A stretch of DNA of 64,000 bases from SG8-38 sp041576815 (GCA_041576815.1 JBFGKE010000011.1:24375-88374); one strand, 5' to 3'. Numbered from the stretch's first letter, positions 28,751 to 38,204 are shown. Numbers and translations are program-made. The notes: generated by a model from the letters alone, not told the origin.

Positions 28751-29809
28751 ATGGGCGTCATGAGAGTCGATACGTTTTGCGCAGAAACCAATTGGGCGGC
28801 GCTCGCAGAGGCGGCGCGCGCGGCCGAAGCCCAGGGCTTCGATGGGTTCGCGGTGCCGGAGATCACGGGCGACCCGCTGATTCACGCGGCCATGGCGGCC
28901 CACGCGACCGAGCGGATTCAGGCGCGCACTGCGATAGCGGTGGCGTTTCCGCGAAGCCCGATGGTGCTGGCGGGCCAGGCGTGGTCGATCCAGGTGAACT
29001 CCGGGGGCCGCTTTGCGCTCGGCCTCGGCACGCAGGTCAAGGGGCACAACGAGCGACGCTTCAGCACGCCGTGGAAGGCGCCGCGCAGTCGAATGATCGA
29101 GTACGTGAAATCGCTTCGCGCGATCTGGCGGTGCTGGGAGCTGGGCGCACGGCTCGACTACCAGGGTGAGCACTACCAGTTCACGCTGATGACGCCCGAG
29201 TTCGCGCCGCCGAAGTCGAACCTGCCGATGGTGCCGGTGTATCTCGCCGCGGTGCGGCCTCGCATGATCGAATCGGCTGCCGGCATCGCAGACGGCCTCC
29301 GGCTGCACGGGTTCTGTACCAAGAAGTATTTGACCGAGGTGGTGTGGCCGGCGATCGAGCGCGGCCTACGAGCCGCCGGGCGACCGCGAAGCGAGCTCGA
29401 CGTCTGTGGCGGTGGCTTCATCATGACCGGACCTGACGAGGCGACGGTCGCGAAGAATCGCGAATTCGTAAGGTATCGAATCGCATTCTATGGCTCGACG
29501 CGGACGTACCTCCCGGTGATGTCGCTTCACGGCTGGGACGACCTGGCAGCGAAGCTCCACCATATGTCGAAGACGGGGCAGTGGAAGCAGATGGCGGCCG
29601 AAGTACCGGATGACGTCGTCGATGAATTTGGCGTGAGCGCGACGTACGAGCAGCTCCCTGCCGCCATCGAAGAACGATTTGGCGGGGTGTCTGACACGGT
29701 GGAGCTCGGGTTCGAAGGCGGAACGGACCTCGACCTCACGCGCGACTTGCTCGCGCGAGTGCAGCGCATCGAAAGCCGGTTCGAGGCGCCTGCAAACCAC
29801 TACGCTTGA
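28751..29809 (+). CDS. LLM-class (F420/FMN-dependent) oxidoreductase
   Basis: A 352-residue bacterial-luciferase-like monooxygenase. The TIM-barrel segments GFDGFAVPEITGDPLIHAA, GRFALGLGTQVKGHNERRF and VPVYLAAVRPRMIESA are typical of the TIGR03617-type F420-dependent group; that subgroup is named from memory. Whether the cofactor is F420 or FMN cannot be decided, and no F420 synthesis gene is in the window. Starts at 28751 or 28760 are both possible. Its 3' end overlaps the convergent metXW gene by 10 bases. Confidence 0.85.
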   Translation: MGVMRVDTFCAETNWAALAEAARAAEAQGFDGFAVPEITGDPLIHAAMAAHATERIQARTAIAVAFPRSPMVLAGQAWSIQVNSGGRFALGLGTQVKGHNERRFSTPWKAPRSRMIEYVKSLRAIWRCWELGARLDYQGEHYQFTLMTPEFAPPKSNLPMVPVYLAAVRPRMIESAAGIADGLRLHGFCTKKYLTEVVWPAIERGLRAAGRPRSELDVCGGGFIMTGPDEATVAKNREFVRYRIAFYGSTRTYLPVMSLHGWDDLAAKLHHMSKTGQWKQMAAEVPDDVVDEFGVSATYEQLPAAIEERFGGVSDTVELGFEGGTDLDLTRDLLARVQRIESRFEAPANHYA

Positions 29810-31575
29810 GGGTCCGCCAGCCGTTTGCTCAGTACGAGAAGCGCGGTTTCGGCGGCGAGGTTCGGGTCTTCTTCCTTGTCGACGATGCGTCCCTTCGTGT
29901 CGTCGTAGTAGCGCTCTTGCTCGACGGTGGCGCCGATCTTGTCGCAGAGGTCGAGCATGTCACGAATCGACGGGAAGCGGCGGTTCGGGGTGTTGTACCA
30001 CTCGTACGAGTACGGCCCCGGGGCTTTGGGCGCGCGGCCTTCGACGCCGAACATCTCACGAAGGGTGCGATGAGCGAAGTTGGTGAAGTAGACGATCGCT
30101 CGGCGTCCGACGCGGAGCGCATCTTCGAGGAGGCGCTCGACGTTCGGCACGGCCTGTAGCGTCGAGGAAAGCACGACGTAGTCGAACCGGTCGTCGTCGA
30201 ACTCCGGGAGCCCGACGTTGAGGTCGTAGTCGATCGCCTCGACGCCCTGCTGCATGGTGGCGGCGATGAGCGCGGTGCTCACCTCGACGCCGCAAAGCAG
30301 CGGTGCGCCGCGCGCTTTGAGACGCGCAAGGAGGTCCCCCTTCCCGCAGCCGAGGTCGAGCACCGAGCTTCCGGGGGGAATCAGCTCGAGGACGCGATCG
30401 TCCTCCACGCTTTGCCGGGGCTTGGAGGGCTTCGGTGCGCCGAGCTTGGCGGCGACGAGCGGGCTGAACGCTTCGAGCGGGTCGGCGAGCAAGAAGCTGT
30501 CGTGGCCGCCGTCGGTCTCTATCTCGCAGTACGACACCGGCTGGCCGAGCTTCGTCATGAGAGCGACCAGCTCGCGCGACTGGCTCGGCGGAAACAGCCA
30601 ATCGCTCGAAAACGAGATGACGAGCCAATCGCACTTTGCTTTCGAAAACGATTCGATGCGCTTTTCGCGGGTGTCGCCGAGGTCGAAGTTGTCCATCGCG
30701 AGGGTGACGGTGACGTACGAATTGGCGTCGAAGCGGCCCACGAACTGCTCGCCCTGGTACGCGAGATAGGATCCGACCGAGAAGCGCTTTTCGAAATCGG
30801 TGACGATGTCGCGGGGCGCGTGGCGGTCGAGGTCGAACTTTCGCGTCATGGCCTCGGAGGAGAGATAGGTGATGTGACCGAGCATGCGGGCAAGCGCGAG
30901 ACCGGTCTGCGGGAACTCGCCGGTTTCGTAGTACTGGCCGCCGTGGAACTGAGGGTCGCTTTGGATGGCGTTGCGGCCGACGACGTCGAAGGCGATCGCC
31001 TGGGCCGTGAGCCTCGCCGAGCCCGCGATGACGATGGCGGTTTGCACGTACTCCGGGTATCGCGTTGCCCAGGAGAGGACCTGATGGCCGCCGAGCGAGC
31101 CGCCGATCACCGCGCGGAGCCGTCGGAGGCCGAGCTGATCGACGAGGCGTTTTTGGACGTCGACCATGTCTTCGACGGTGACCAGCGGGAAATCGCTGCC
31201 GTACGGGATACCGGTTGCGGGGTTGATCGTGCCCGGGCCCGTGGTGCCGCGGCAGCCGCCGAGGACGTTCGAGCAGATGACGAACAGCCGATCGGTATCG
31301 ACCGCCTTGCCCGGCCCGACGAGGCCCTCCCACCAACCGGGGTCGTCCTTTTCATCGTGGCGCGCGGGGTGGGAGTCGCCGGTGATCGCGTGGCAGATCA
31401 ACACTGCGTTGCTCCGATCGGCGTTTAGCGTGCCGTAGGTTTCATAGGCGACGTCGATGCTGGGAAGCACGCCGCCGTGGCGAAGCTTCATCGGCGTCGG
31501 GAAGACGGCCCTCTGCACGTGACGGAGCGGCTTTCCGCTCCGCACCGTATCCGTGCTTTCGAACTCCTGGTCCAC
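29800..31575 (-). CDS. metXW: Homoserine O-acetyltransferase fused to MetW-like methyltransferase domain
   Basis: A 591-residue fusion. Residues 1 to about 370 are MetX: FVICSNVLGGCRGTTGPGT, the nucleophile Ser160 in IGGSLGGHQVLSW, and the C-terminal Asp and His in SSDWLFPP and DGGHDSFLL. Residues from about 385 are MetW: SSVLDLGCGKGDLLARL and YEWYNTPNRRFPSI. MetW is normally a separate gene next to metX and assists acetyl transfer. Here the two are one polypeptide. The gene lies 13 bases after metY, forming a direct-sulfhydrylation operon. The call is secure; MetX substrate (acetyl versus succinyl) is inferred. Confidence 0.93.
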   Translation of the reverse strand: MDQEFESTDTVRSGKPLRHVQRAVFPTPMKLRHGGVLPSIDVAYETYGTLNADRSNAVLICHAITGDSHPARHDEKDDPGWWEGLVGPGKAVDTDRLFVICSNVLGGCRGTTGPGTINPATGIPYGSDFPLVTVEDMVDVQKRLVDQLGLRRLRAVIGGSLGGHQVLSWATRYPEYVQTAIVIAGSARLTAQAIAFDVVGRNAIQSDPQFHGGQYYETGEFPQTGLALARMLGHITYLSSEAMTRKFDLDRHAPRDIVTDFEKRFSVGSYLAYQGEQFVGRFDANSYVTVTLAMDNFDLGDTREKRIESFSKAKCDWLVISFSSDWLFPPSQSRELVALMTKLGQPVSYCEIETDGGHDSFLLADPLEAFSPLVAAKLGAPKPSKPRQSVEDDRVLELIPPGSSVLDLGCGKGDLLARLKARGAPLLCGVEVSTALIAATMQQGVEAIDYDLNVGLPEFDDDRFDYVVLSSTLQAVPNVERLLEDALRVGRRAIVYFTNFAHRTLREMFGVEGRAPKAPGPYSYEWYNTPNRRFPSIRDMLDLCDKIGATVEQERYYDDTKGRIVDKEEDPNLAAETALLVLSKRLADPQA

Positions 31576-31588
31576 CGCGGCCGGCAGC

Positions 31589-32899
31589 TTACCCCACGGC
31601 GGCGTCGAGCGCTTGATCGATGTCGGCGATGATGTCCTCGACGTCCTCGATGCCCACCGACACCCGGATGTACTCGGGAACGACGCCGGTCTGCTGCTGC
31701 TCCTCGGGGCTGAGCTGCTGGTGCGTGGTCGACGCCGGATGAATGACCAGCGTCTTGGCGTCGCCGATGTTGGCGAGGTGCGAGCACAGCTTCACCGAGT
31801 TGATGACCTTCTTGCCGGCTTCCATGCCGCCCTTGATGCCGAAGCCGAGAATCGCACCCTTGCCGTTTGGGAGGTAGTGGTTGGCGCGCTCGTTGTCGGG
31901 GTGGGACGGAAGGCCGGGGTAGTTCACCCACTCGACGGCGGAATGCGATTCGAGGTGCTCCGCGACGGCTTGTGCGTTTTCGCAGTGACGCGGCATGCGG
32001 ACGTGAAGCGTCTCGAGGCCCTGCAGGAAGAGGAACGCGGCAAACGGGCTCATCGCGGCCCCGGTGTCACGAAGCCAGTGCGTGCGGGCCTGCACGTTGT
32101 AGACGATGTTGCCCATGGGCGCGAGGGCGTCGGCGAGAACGGCGCCGTGGTAGTTCGGCGACGGGCCGCAGAACTCGGGCCACTTGTCGCGGTTTTCCGT
32201 CCACTGGAAGTTGCCAGAGTCGACGATGCAGCCGCCGACGTGCGCGCCGTGACCGCCGATGAACTTCGTCGTGGAATAGACGTTGATGTCGATGCCGTGA
32301 TCGAAGGTTTGAAGGAGGTACGGCGTCATCACGGTGTTGTCGCAGATGACCGGGAGCGCGCCGTGCGGTGCGCTGTGGGCGGCATCGGAGATCGCCTTGA
32401 AGTCCGGGACGTCGTTTTTCGGATTGCCGAGGGATTCGATGTAGACGAGGCGGGTGTTTTCGTCGACGAGCTCGTGAATTTGGTCCGGCTCGTTCGGGTC
32501 GAAGAAGCGTACCTCGACGCCGAGGTTTTTCATCGTGTTGTTGAAGAGCGTCCACGTGCCGCCGTAGAGGCTGGTCGCCGAGACGAAGTTCTGCCCAGCG
32601 TGACACAGCGTGAGCACCGCCGCGTTCACGGCCGACTGCCCCGACGCAAAGCCGAGCCCGGTGACGCCACCATCGAGCGCGGCAAGCCGCTTTTCGAGCA
32701 CGTCGACCGTTGGATTCATGATTCGGGAGTAGATGTTCCCGAACTCCGCCAGCCCGAACAGCGCTGCCGCATGATCGGTATCGTTGAAGACATACGACGT
32801 GGTCGCGTAGATCGGCACTGCACGCGCGTTCGTCGCCGGATCGGGCTCCTGCCCCGCATGTAGCGCACGCGTCCCAAGCCCATAGTTCTCTTCACTCAT
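31589..32899 (-). CDS. metY: O-acetylhomoserine sulfhydrylase (aminocarboxypropyltransferase)
   Basis: A 436-residue PLP enzyme that joins O-acetylhomoserine with sulfide to give homocysteine. GLGTRALHAGQEPDPATNAR, FASGQSAVNAAVLTL, and the PLP lysine region NVYSTTKFIGGHG are typical of MetY. The end, SVGIEDVEDIIADIDQAL, fits the Cys/Met metabolism PLP family. I start at the ATG at 32899, preceded by GAGGTGA. The frame is open further upstream but passes through repeat DNA and the helicase gene. It is followed by metXW on the same strand. Confidence 0.95.
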   Translation of the reverse strand: MSEENYGLGTRALHAGQEPDPATNARAVPIYATTSYVFNDTDHAAALFGLAEFGNIYSRIMNPTVDVLEKRLAALDGGVTGLGFASGQSAVNAAVLTLCHAGQNFVSATSLYGGTWTLFNNTMKNLGVEVRFFDPNEPDQIHELVDENTRLVYIESLGNPKNDVPDFKAISDAAHSAPHGALPVICDNTVMTPYLLQTFDHGIDINVYSTTKFIGGHGAHVGGCIVDSGNFQWTENRDKWPEFCGPSPNYHGAVLADALAPMGNIVYNVQARTHWLRDTGAAMSPFAAFLFLQGLETLHVRMPRHCENAQAVAEHLESHSAVEWVNYPGLPSHPDNERANHYLPNGKGAILGFGIKGGMEAGKKVINSVKLCSHLANIGDAKTLVIHPASTTHQQLSPEEQQQTGVVPEYIRVSVGIEDVEDIIADIDQALDAAVG

Positions 32900-32919
32900 A
32901 ACGATCACCTCGTAGAAAA

Positions 32920-33005
32920 GGGGACACCCCCCTCTCTCAATTGAATGTATATAGGGGACAGTCCCCTTTTTCCGTCGCTGACAATTGATATAGGGGACAG
33001 TCCCC
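32920..33005 (+). repeat. Tandem cluster of GGGGACAGTCCCC palindromes (copies 3 and 4 plus a degenerate copy)
   Basis: Exact palindromes lie at 32954-32966 and 32993-33005, 39 bases apart, each preceded by ATA and followed by a T-run and a CGNTNGCTG-like tail. A degenerate GGGGACACCCCCC is at 32920-32932. CAATTGA lies before both exact copies, so the tandem unit is about 39 bases. The cluster separates the helicase stop from the metY start. Its T-runs point the wrong way to terminate the helicase gene, so I see it as a dispersed repeat rather than a terminator. Confidence 0.78.
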
Positions 33006-33069
33006 TTTTTTCGGTTGCTGGGGGTGGGGAGGATAGCGCGTTTGTTGGGGGAACTGGCAGGGTTTTTGG

Positions 33070-34557
33070 CTAGTGGGCGCGGCAGCGGTCGCAGGCGCCG
33101 CATCTTGGCGGGTTGGCCTCGCCAAAGTAGCGGCGGATGAAGCGGCTTCGGCAGTCCTCGCTCATGGCGTATTCCTCGATGGCGCGGAGGCGCCGGGCGT
33201 CCTGGATGCGCTGGGTTTGGAGGCGGGCCAGCAGATCGCGGGCGCCCGCGCGGACCTTCTTGGGGCTCTCCGCCCCGCCATAGTGGCCGCGGCGGACCAT
33301 GCCGATCAGGCCGAGCTCTTCGAGCTGCGCCGCGAGCGCGCGAGCGACGGTCACCGGCACCTGAGCCGAAAGCGCCAGCTCCTTCGGGGTCACGGTCTTG
33401 TCCTCTTCGATCCACGCTACCATCGCATCGACGACCCGGCGCGCCTGCGCGGTGGTCGGCCGCCCCTGCTTCTGCAGGTACGCCTGGATCCGCAGGTCGT
33501 CGGGATCGAACAGCAGGATGCAGTCCGAACGCTTCCCGTCTCGCCCGGCCCGCCCGGCTTCTTGAACGTACTGCTCGAGCGACCCCGGCACCTGGTAGTG
33601 GACGATGTACCGGATGTCCGGCTTGTCGATACCCATCCCGAACGCGCTGGTCGCCACCATCACGATGCGCCGATCGGCCTTCATGAACTTGCGCTGCGCG
33701 GATGCCCGTTCGGTGGCTTTCATCTTGCCGTGGTACCGCGCCGAGGGGATCCGCGCGCGGGCCAGCGCGTTTGCAACCTGATCGACCGCTTTCGTCGTCG
33801 AGCAATAGAGGATGCCCGGACGCCGCAGCCGTCGAATCAAGCGCGCCGCGTGGTCGATCTTTTCGTCCCCGGAAACGATGCGCACCGCAAGCCGCAGGTT
33901 CTTGCGATAGGGCGGCGCCACGACCACGGTCGGGCGCTTCATTCCCAGGTTTTCGGCGATGTCGTCGCGCACCTTGGGCGTGGCCGTCGCGGTCAAGGCG
34001 AGCATCACCGCATTGCCCAGGACCTCTCGCGCCGCGCCCAGCCTGAGATACGACGGGCGAAAGTCGTGCCCCCACTCGGAAATGCAGTGCGCTTCGTCGA
34101 CGCAAAGAATCGCCGGCCTCACCTCGGCCATCGTGTCGCCGAGCGACTCCAGGGTTTCGGGCGTGGTCAGCACCACGAGGGAGCCCCCTTTGGCCAGCCG
34201 CGCCAGCACCTGCCGCCGCGTCGTTGCGCGAAGCGTGCTGTCGATCCGGATGACCGGCACGCCTCGTTTTCGGAGCTTTGTCTCCTGGTCGCGCATCAGC
34301 GAAATCAGGGGCGAGACCACGACCGTCGGTCGATCGAACAGCAACGCAGGCACCTGATAGATCAGCGACTTGCCGTAGCCCGTCGGCAACACGACGAGGG
34401 TGTCGCGACCGGCAAGCAAGGATTCGATCGCGGTCGCTTGCTCGGGGTGCAGCTTTCGGATCGCAAAGCGATCGCGGGCAACTCGTCGCGCGGCTTGCAG
34501 CGTTGGAGCGTGCGCACGCGTCCGTGACTTGTTTCGTGACCTCCCCCGCCTCGCCAT
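33070..34557 (-). CDS. RecQ-family ATP-dependent DNA helicase
   Basis: A 495-residue superfamily 2 helicase. Motif I is LPTGYGKSLIYQVPA, motif II is CVDEAHCISEWGHDFRP, motif III is LALTATATP, and the C-terminal RecA domain has IVMVATSAFGMGIDKPD and QEAGRAGRDGKRSDCIL. A RecQ-type zinc region with CRSRFIRRYFGE and RCGACDRCRAH closes the protein. The HRDC domain of long RecQ proteins is absent, so this is a short RecQ. A GTG at 34638 is an alternative start. The chosen ATG gives MARRGRSRNK, a basic lead. Confidence 0.92.
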   Translation of the reverse strand: MARRGRSRNKSRTRAHAPTLQAARRVARDRFAIRKLHPEQATAIESLLAGRDTLVVLPTGYGKSLIYQVPALLFDRPTVVVSPLISLMRDQETKLRKRGVPVIRIDSTLRATTRRQVLARLAKGGSLVVLTTPETLESLGDTMAEVRPAILCVDEAHCISEWGHDFRPSYLRLGAAREVLGNAVMLALTATATPKVRDDIAENLGMKRPTVVVAPPYRKNLRLAVRIVSGDEKIDHAARLIRRLRRPGILYCSTTKAVDQVANALARARIPSARYHGKMKATERASAQRKFMKADRRIVMVATSAFGMGIDKPDIRYIVHYQVPGSLEQYVQEAGRAGRDGKRSDCILLFDPDDLRIQAYLQKQGRPTTAQARRVVDAMVAWIEEDKTVTPKELALSAQVPVTVARALAAQLEELGLIGMVRRGHYGGAESPKKVRAGARDLLARLQTQRIQDARRLRAIEEYAMSEDCRSRFIRRYFGEANPPRCGACDRCRAH

Positions 34558-34724
34558 GGCGCCACGATGGCACGTGCCGGCCCGTGTGATCCAGCTCACA
34601 GCGGCTTTAACCCACGCTAGATCCTCGTCGCTGCTCACACGTCTCCACGACGATGGCTGACAAACTCACGAGCACACGCCCTTCAGATTTGCCAGAATCT
34701 TGGAGAAGGCAGGGGGAGACACGC

Positions 34725-35459
34725 ATGCAGGACCAGAGGAACGATTCGCTCGCGGATCAGCTCTTGGAGCTCCATCGAATTCAGGAGTCACGCGTGGCGG
34801 CCGAGGACGAGGCCCGGCGGCAAGCCGAAGAGCGCGCGCTGAGGGAGGCCGAAGCCGAGATCGAGCGCCTGCGCGAAGAGGAAGCAGCCCGCCGACACGC
34901 GGAAGAGCAGGCCCGTCTCGCGGAGGAGCGCACGCTTCGAGACGAAGAAGAGCGCCGCCTGCGAGAGGCCAAAGAAGCCGAGCTCCGCGTCCAGCTCGAG
35001 GAAGAAGCCAAAGCGCGCACCGCCGAGCAGCAGCGCCTTCTCTCGCACGAAAAGGAGATGGCGGCGATCACGGCGGTCGAGAAAGCCAAGATCCGCTCTC
35101 GCCGCATCGTCGCCGGCGGTGTCGCCGCCCTGCTAATCGGCACGGCAGCTGCGTACCTGTTTGGTGTGAAGCCGGCTCTCGAGAGAAAGGCGCTCGAAGC
35201 CGAGCAGGCGCGACAGGCACGCGAGCTCGCGTTCGACGAAAAGGAGCGCGCCGCGCAAGAGCTCGCGGACGCCGAGGAACGCGCCAAGGCCGCGGAGGCG
35301 GACAAGGACCGCTACGTTGACGAGCTCGAGGCCCGCGAGCAGCGCCAAAAAGAGCGCGAGGCGCGTGCCAAGGAGCGGCAAAAGACGGCGCGCCCCGCCA
35401 AGAAGAAGGGCGAAAGCTGCGCCCCGGACGACCCGCTCTGCGGGCTCAAGATCGACTGA
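34725..35459 (+). CDS. Coiled-coil protein with one membrane segment
   Basis: A 244-residue protein dominated by Glu/Ala/Arg-rich coiled coil (residues about 20-120 and 150-225) around a single hydrophobic helix, IVAGGVAALLIGTAAAYLFG, near 125-148. The C-terminal segment is Lys-rich and ends with CAPDDPLCGLKID, holding two Cys. GGGGGAG precedes the ATG at a proper distance; an upstream in-frame ATG at 34653 lacks such a site. Function is unknown. Its composition recalls myxobacterial TolA-like or TonB-linker proteins, but no domain is recognised. Confidence 0.7.
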   Translation: MQDQRNDSLADQLLELHRIQESRVAAEDEARRQAEERALREAEAEIERLREEEAARRHAEEQARLAEERTLRDEEERRLREAKEAELRVQLEEEAKARTAEQQRLLSHEKEMAAITAVEKAKIRSRRIVAGGVAALLIGTAAAYLFGVKPALERKALEAEQARQARELAFDEKERAAQELADAEERAKAAEADKDRYVDELEAREQRQKEREARAKERQKTARPAKKKGESCAPDDPLCGLKID

Positions 35460-35466
35460 GCGCCGG

Positions 35467-36663
35467 CTACTGCACCGTCAGGATGAAGTCGCCCTCGTTG
35501 CCGAGCGGCGGTCCCCTCAAGATGGGATCCCACTCAGTCTCACCAAGCACGTGAAGGCGTCCGAAGGCCAGCAAGTACGCCGCCAGCACGCGAACCGACT
35601 CGCGCGTGTCGATGAAGTCTTCGCCGCACCCGTCCTGGTCGGCGCCGCTGATGAACAAGCCGAGGATGTCCGGCGTGAGGTCGTGGCAGACCGTGATGAA
35701 GCTGTAATGGGCGCCAAGCGGCATCTCGACCCAGAGGTCGTCGGGGTGATCGATGCCAGCCCACGAAGGCTCGGCCGACTCCTCTTGCGTCGTCGTCCGA
35801 TCGAGCCGGCCGGTCATCAGCATCGTCGGAATGCCGAGGCTCGCGAGCTCTCCGTCGGCGATGGCGACGAGCGCCGGCGCCTGCGGTGCGAGCGCGACGA
35901 TGCGCGAATCCCCAAAGCCTGCACGATAGACAGCCGCGACGTTGGGGTCGTTGATCACGTCGCAGGTCTCGCTGCTCATACCCTGGCAGTCGGCTGCGAG
36001 GCTATCATAGTCGACGTCCGCGCCACCCGCGGTGAACGTCGTGTAGCCGCCAAAGCTGTGTCCGAAGAGGAACACTCCGAGGTCGACGCCGGCCTTGCCC
36101 TCGAGGTCGTCCCCGCCGAGGCCCGACTCGAATTCATCGATGATCGCGCTGATGTCGAGCGGCCGGTTCAATGCAACCAGCGCGCCGGGGTCGCCCATGC
36201 CGCTCGCCAACTCGAGCGCGGTGTTGCCGGTGTGGTTCGGGCCGACGAGGATCCAGCCGTGCGACGCCATCAGCTCGCCAAACGGATAAGCAAGCAGCCC
36301 CTCACCGCCGTTGCCGTGCGAGTAGATCACGAACGGTAGATTCGGATCTTCGGTGACGGGCGGCGCGTCGAGCGCATCCGCCGTGATGTCGATGACACCG
36401 GCCACCGCATAGCGCGCCGGCTCCGCCCCCGAGCCCGGGTCGGCGGGATACCAGACGCGTAGCGGCAGCTCGCGCGGCGCCATCGATGCCGCATCGCTAT
36501 AGGTGATCGCCATCTCGCGATAGCCGACGTCGTAGGGACCCCGCGAAAAGAGCTCGTCGACGTTGCCCGTGGCCGGGGCCGAATCCGAGCTGCCGCAGCC
36601 CGCAACGAAGAAAAAGAGTGCAGCCGCGCTGACGGCCACGCCGAACGAAGTAAGTGTGCGCAT
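35467..36663 (-). CDS. Secreted lipoprotein hydrolase, PAF-acetylhydrolase/dienelactone-hydrolase-like
   Basis: A 398-residue alpha/beta-hydrolase with a lipoprotein signal (FFFVAGC). PFVIYSHGNGGEG gives the oxyanion strand, and the elbow FLFGHSFGGYTTF has the nucleophilic Ser. The acid and His are likely in the segments MTGRLDRTT and PLGAHYSFI. The layout resembles bacterial platelet-activating-factor acetylhydrolase-like and BD-FAE esterases. The ATG at 36663 gives the best signal peptide; an ATG 21 bases upstream is possible. It is divergent from the wax-ester synthase gene, 83 bases apart. Confidence 0.82.
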   Translation of the reverse strand: MRTLTSFGVAVSAAALFFFVAGCGSSDSAPATGNVDELFSRGPYDVGYREMAITYSDAASMAPRELPLRVWYPADPGSGAEPARYAVAGVIDITADALDAPPVTEDPNLPFVIYSHGNGGEGLLAYPFGELMASHGWILVGPNHTGNTALELASGMGDPGALVALNRPLDISAIIDEFESGLGGDDLEGKAGVDLGVFLFGHSFGGYTTFTAGGADVDYDSLAADCQGMSSETCDVINDPNVAAVYRAGFGDSRIVALAPQAPALVAIADGELASLGIPTMLMTGRLDRTTTQEESAEPSWAGIDHPDDLWVEMPLGAHYSFITVCHDLTPDILGLFISGADQDGCGEDFIDTRESVRVLAAYLLAFGRLHVLGETEWDPILRGPPLGNEGDFILTVQ

Positions 36664-36746
36664 TGGGCGCGGTGATACCGCCATCGGGCGCCGGATGCCA
36701 GGGACGGGCTGCGCGCCCCTTGAAAACCCAGGAGATCCCGTGCTAC

Positions 36747-38204
36747 GTGAAAATCGTGACCAAATCGCCGGTCTATTACGAACGGCTTTCCGCGCTCGAT
36801 GCTTCGTTTCTTGGATTCGAAGAGCGCAATGCACGCTGGCACGAGGCGGCCGTGATGGTGTTCGAGGCGGCCGAGCTCCGCACGGCAGACGGCGGTCTCG
36901 ATTTCGAGCGCATCTTGAACAACTACGAGTGGTCTTTCGAGGTCGTACCGCGCTATCGACAGCGGCTCGCCAAAGTCCCCATTCTCGATCACCCGGTCTG
37001 GGTCGACGACCCGAGCTTCAACGTCCGCTATCACATTCGCCAGATCGCGCTGCCGCAGCCTGCAGACGAACGGATTCTCAAGCGCGTGTGCGGATACCTC
37101 CTCGAGCTGCCGCTCGACATGGAGAAGCCCCTTTGGGAAGTCTGGGTCATCGACGGCCTCGAACACGATCAGTTCGCCATCGTGACGAAGATCCATCATT
37201 GCATGGCGGACGGTATTTCCGGGCTCGGCATCATTCAGGCGCTGCTCGGCCTCCAACCGTTCGCGCGCGAAGGAAACCCGCCTCCTTGGACCCCGCGTCC
37301 TGCGCCCGGAGGCGTCGATCTCGTCAAGTCGGAAATGCGCCGAAGGATTCGCGCGCCGCTGCAGCTTCTCGAGTCGCTCAAGGATCCAGGCAAAGCGCTT
37401 CGAGACGCGCGTGAAGTCGCCGATGGGCTCGTGGAAGCCTCGAAGCTCGGGTGGCGCCCTGCGTCGAAGACCCTCTTCAACCCGAAGCGCATCGGCCCTC
37501 ATCGACGGTTCGACTGGACCGAGATCTCGCTTCGCGAAATCAAAGAGGCGAAGTCGAGACTCGGCGGCACGGTCAACGACGTGGTGCTCGCGACCGCGGC
37601 CGGCGCGCTCGGCCATTTCTTGCGTGAGCACCGGACCACCACCCGCGGCATCGACTTTCGCACCCTGATTCCGGTGAACGTGCGCGACAAGAAAGAGAAG
37701 AAGCTCGGCAACCGGGTTGCGATGGTCATGGCGAAGCTGCCGGTTGGCGAACGCGACCCGGTCGAACGCTTGAGGCGCGTAACGAAAACGATGCAAACGC
37801 TCAAAGGCTCGAAGCAAGCGCTTGGCGTGGCGTGGCTCGAGAGCCTGGCCGACAAGGTCGGCGGGCGCTTCTTCATGGAGCTGAGCCGGTCTGCGACCCG
37901 TGCCCGCCCGTTCAACGTGGCCGTCACCAACGTGCCGGGCCCGCAGATTCCTCTTTATTTCCTGGAATCGAAGATGACGGCGATCTACCCGATGATGCCT
38001 CTCTTTCCGAACCAGGCGCTTGCGATTGCCGTCGTCAGCTACGACGGCAAGGTCTTCTGGGGCTTCAACTCGGATTGGGACGCGCTCCCCGACGTCCACG
38101 ATCTGGTCGAGGGAATCGGGGAGCAATTTGGCGAGCTTCTCGCCGCTGCCGACGCGGCCCACCCGGATTCCAGCGTAGGCGTGCAACCGAGCTCGCCTTC
38201 TTGA
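36747..38204 (+). CDS. Wax ester synthase / diacylglycerol acyltransferase (WS/DGAT)
   Basis: A 485-residue acyltransferase that esterifies a fatty alcohol or diacylglycerol with acyl-CoA, making storage lipid. The condensation-like active motif IHHCMADGIS has His150, His151 and Asp155. The start region YYERLSALDASFLGFEERNA, the later GTVNDVVLATAAGAL, and the terminal NVPGPQIPLYFL and NSDWDALPDVHDL are all typical. I chose GTG at 36747, behind GGAGA, because the family fold starts with YERLSALD; an upstream ATG would overlap the divergent lipoprotein. Two acyl-CoA dehydrogenases and a PlsC gene elsewhere suit lipid storage. Confidence 0.92.
   Translation: MKIVTKSPVYYERLSALDASFLGFEERNARWHEAAVMVFEAAELRTADGGLDFERILNNYEWSFEVVPRYRQRLAKVPILDHPVWVDDPSFNVRYHIRQIALPQPADERILKRVCGYLLELPLDMEKPLWEVWVIDGLEHDQFAIVTKIHHCMADGISGLGIIQALLGLQPFAREGNPPPWTPRPAPGGVDLVKSEMRRRIRAPLQLLESLKDPGKALRDAREVADGLVEASKLGWRPASKTLFNPKRIGPHRRFDWTEISLREIKEAKSRLGGTVNDVVLATAAGALGHFLREHRTTTRGIDFRTLIPVNVRDKKEKKLGNRVAMVMAKLPVGERDPVERLRRVTKTMQTLKGSKQALGVAWLESLADKVGGRFFMELSRSATRARPFNVAVTNVPGPQIPLYFLESKMTAIYPMMPLFPNQALAIAVVSYDGKVFWGFNSDWDALPDVHDLVEGIGEQFGELLAAADAAHPDSSVGVQPSSPS

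Noticed and set aside
32954..33005. GGGGACAGTCCCC copies as terminators of the RecQ gene
   Set aside because: The T-runs lie on the plus strand side, while the helicase is transcribed on the minus strand, so the orientation is wrong.
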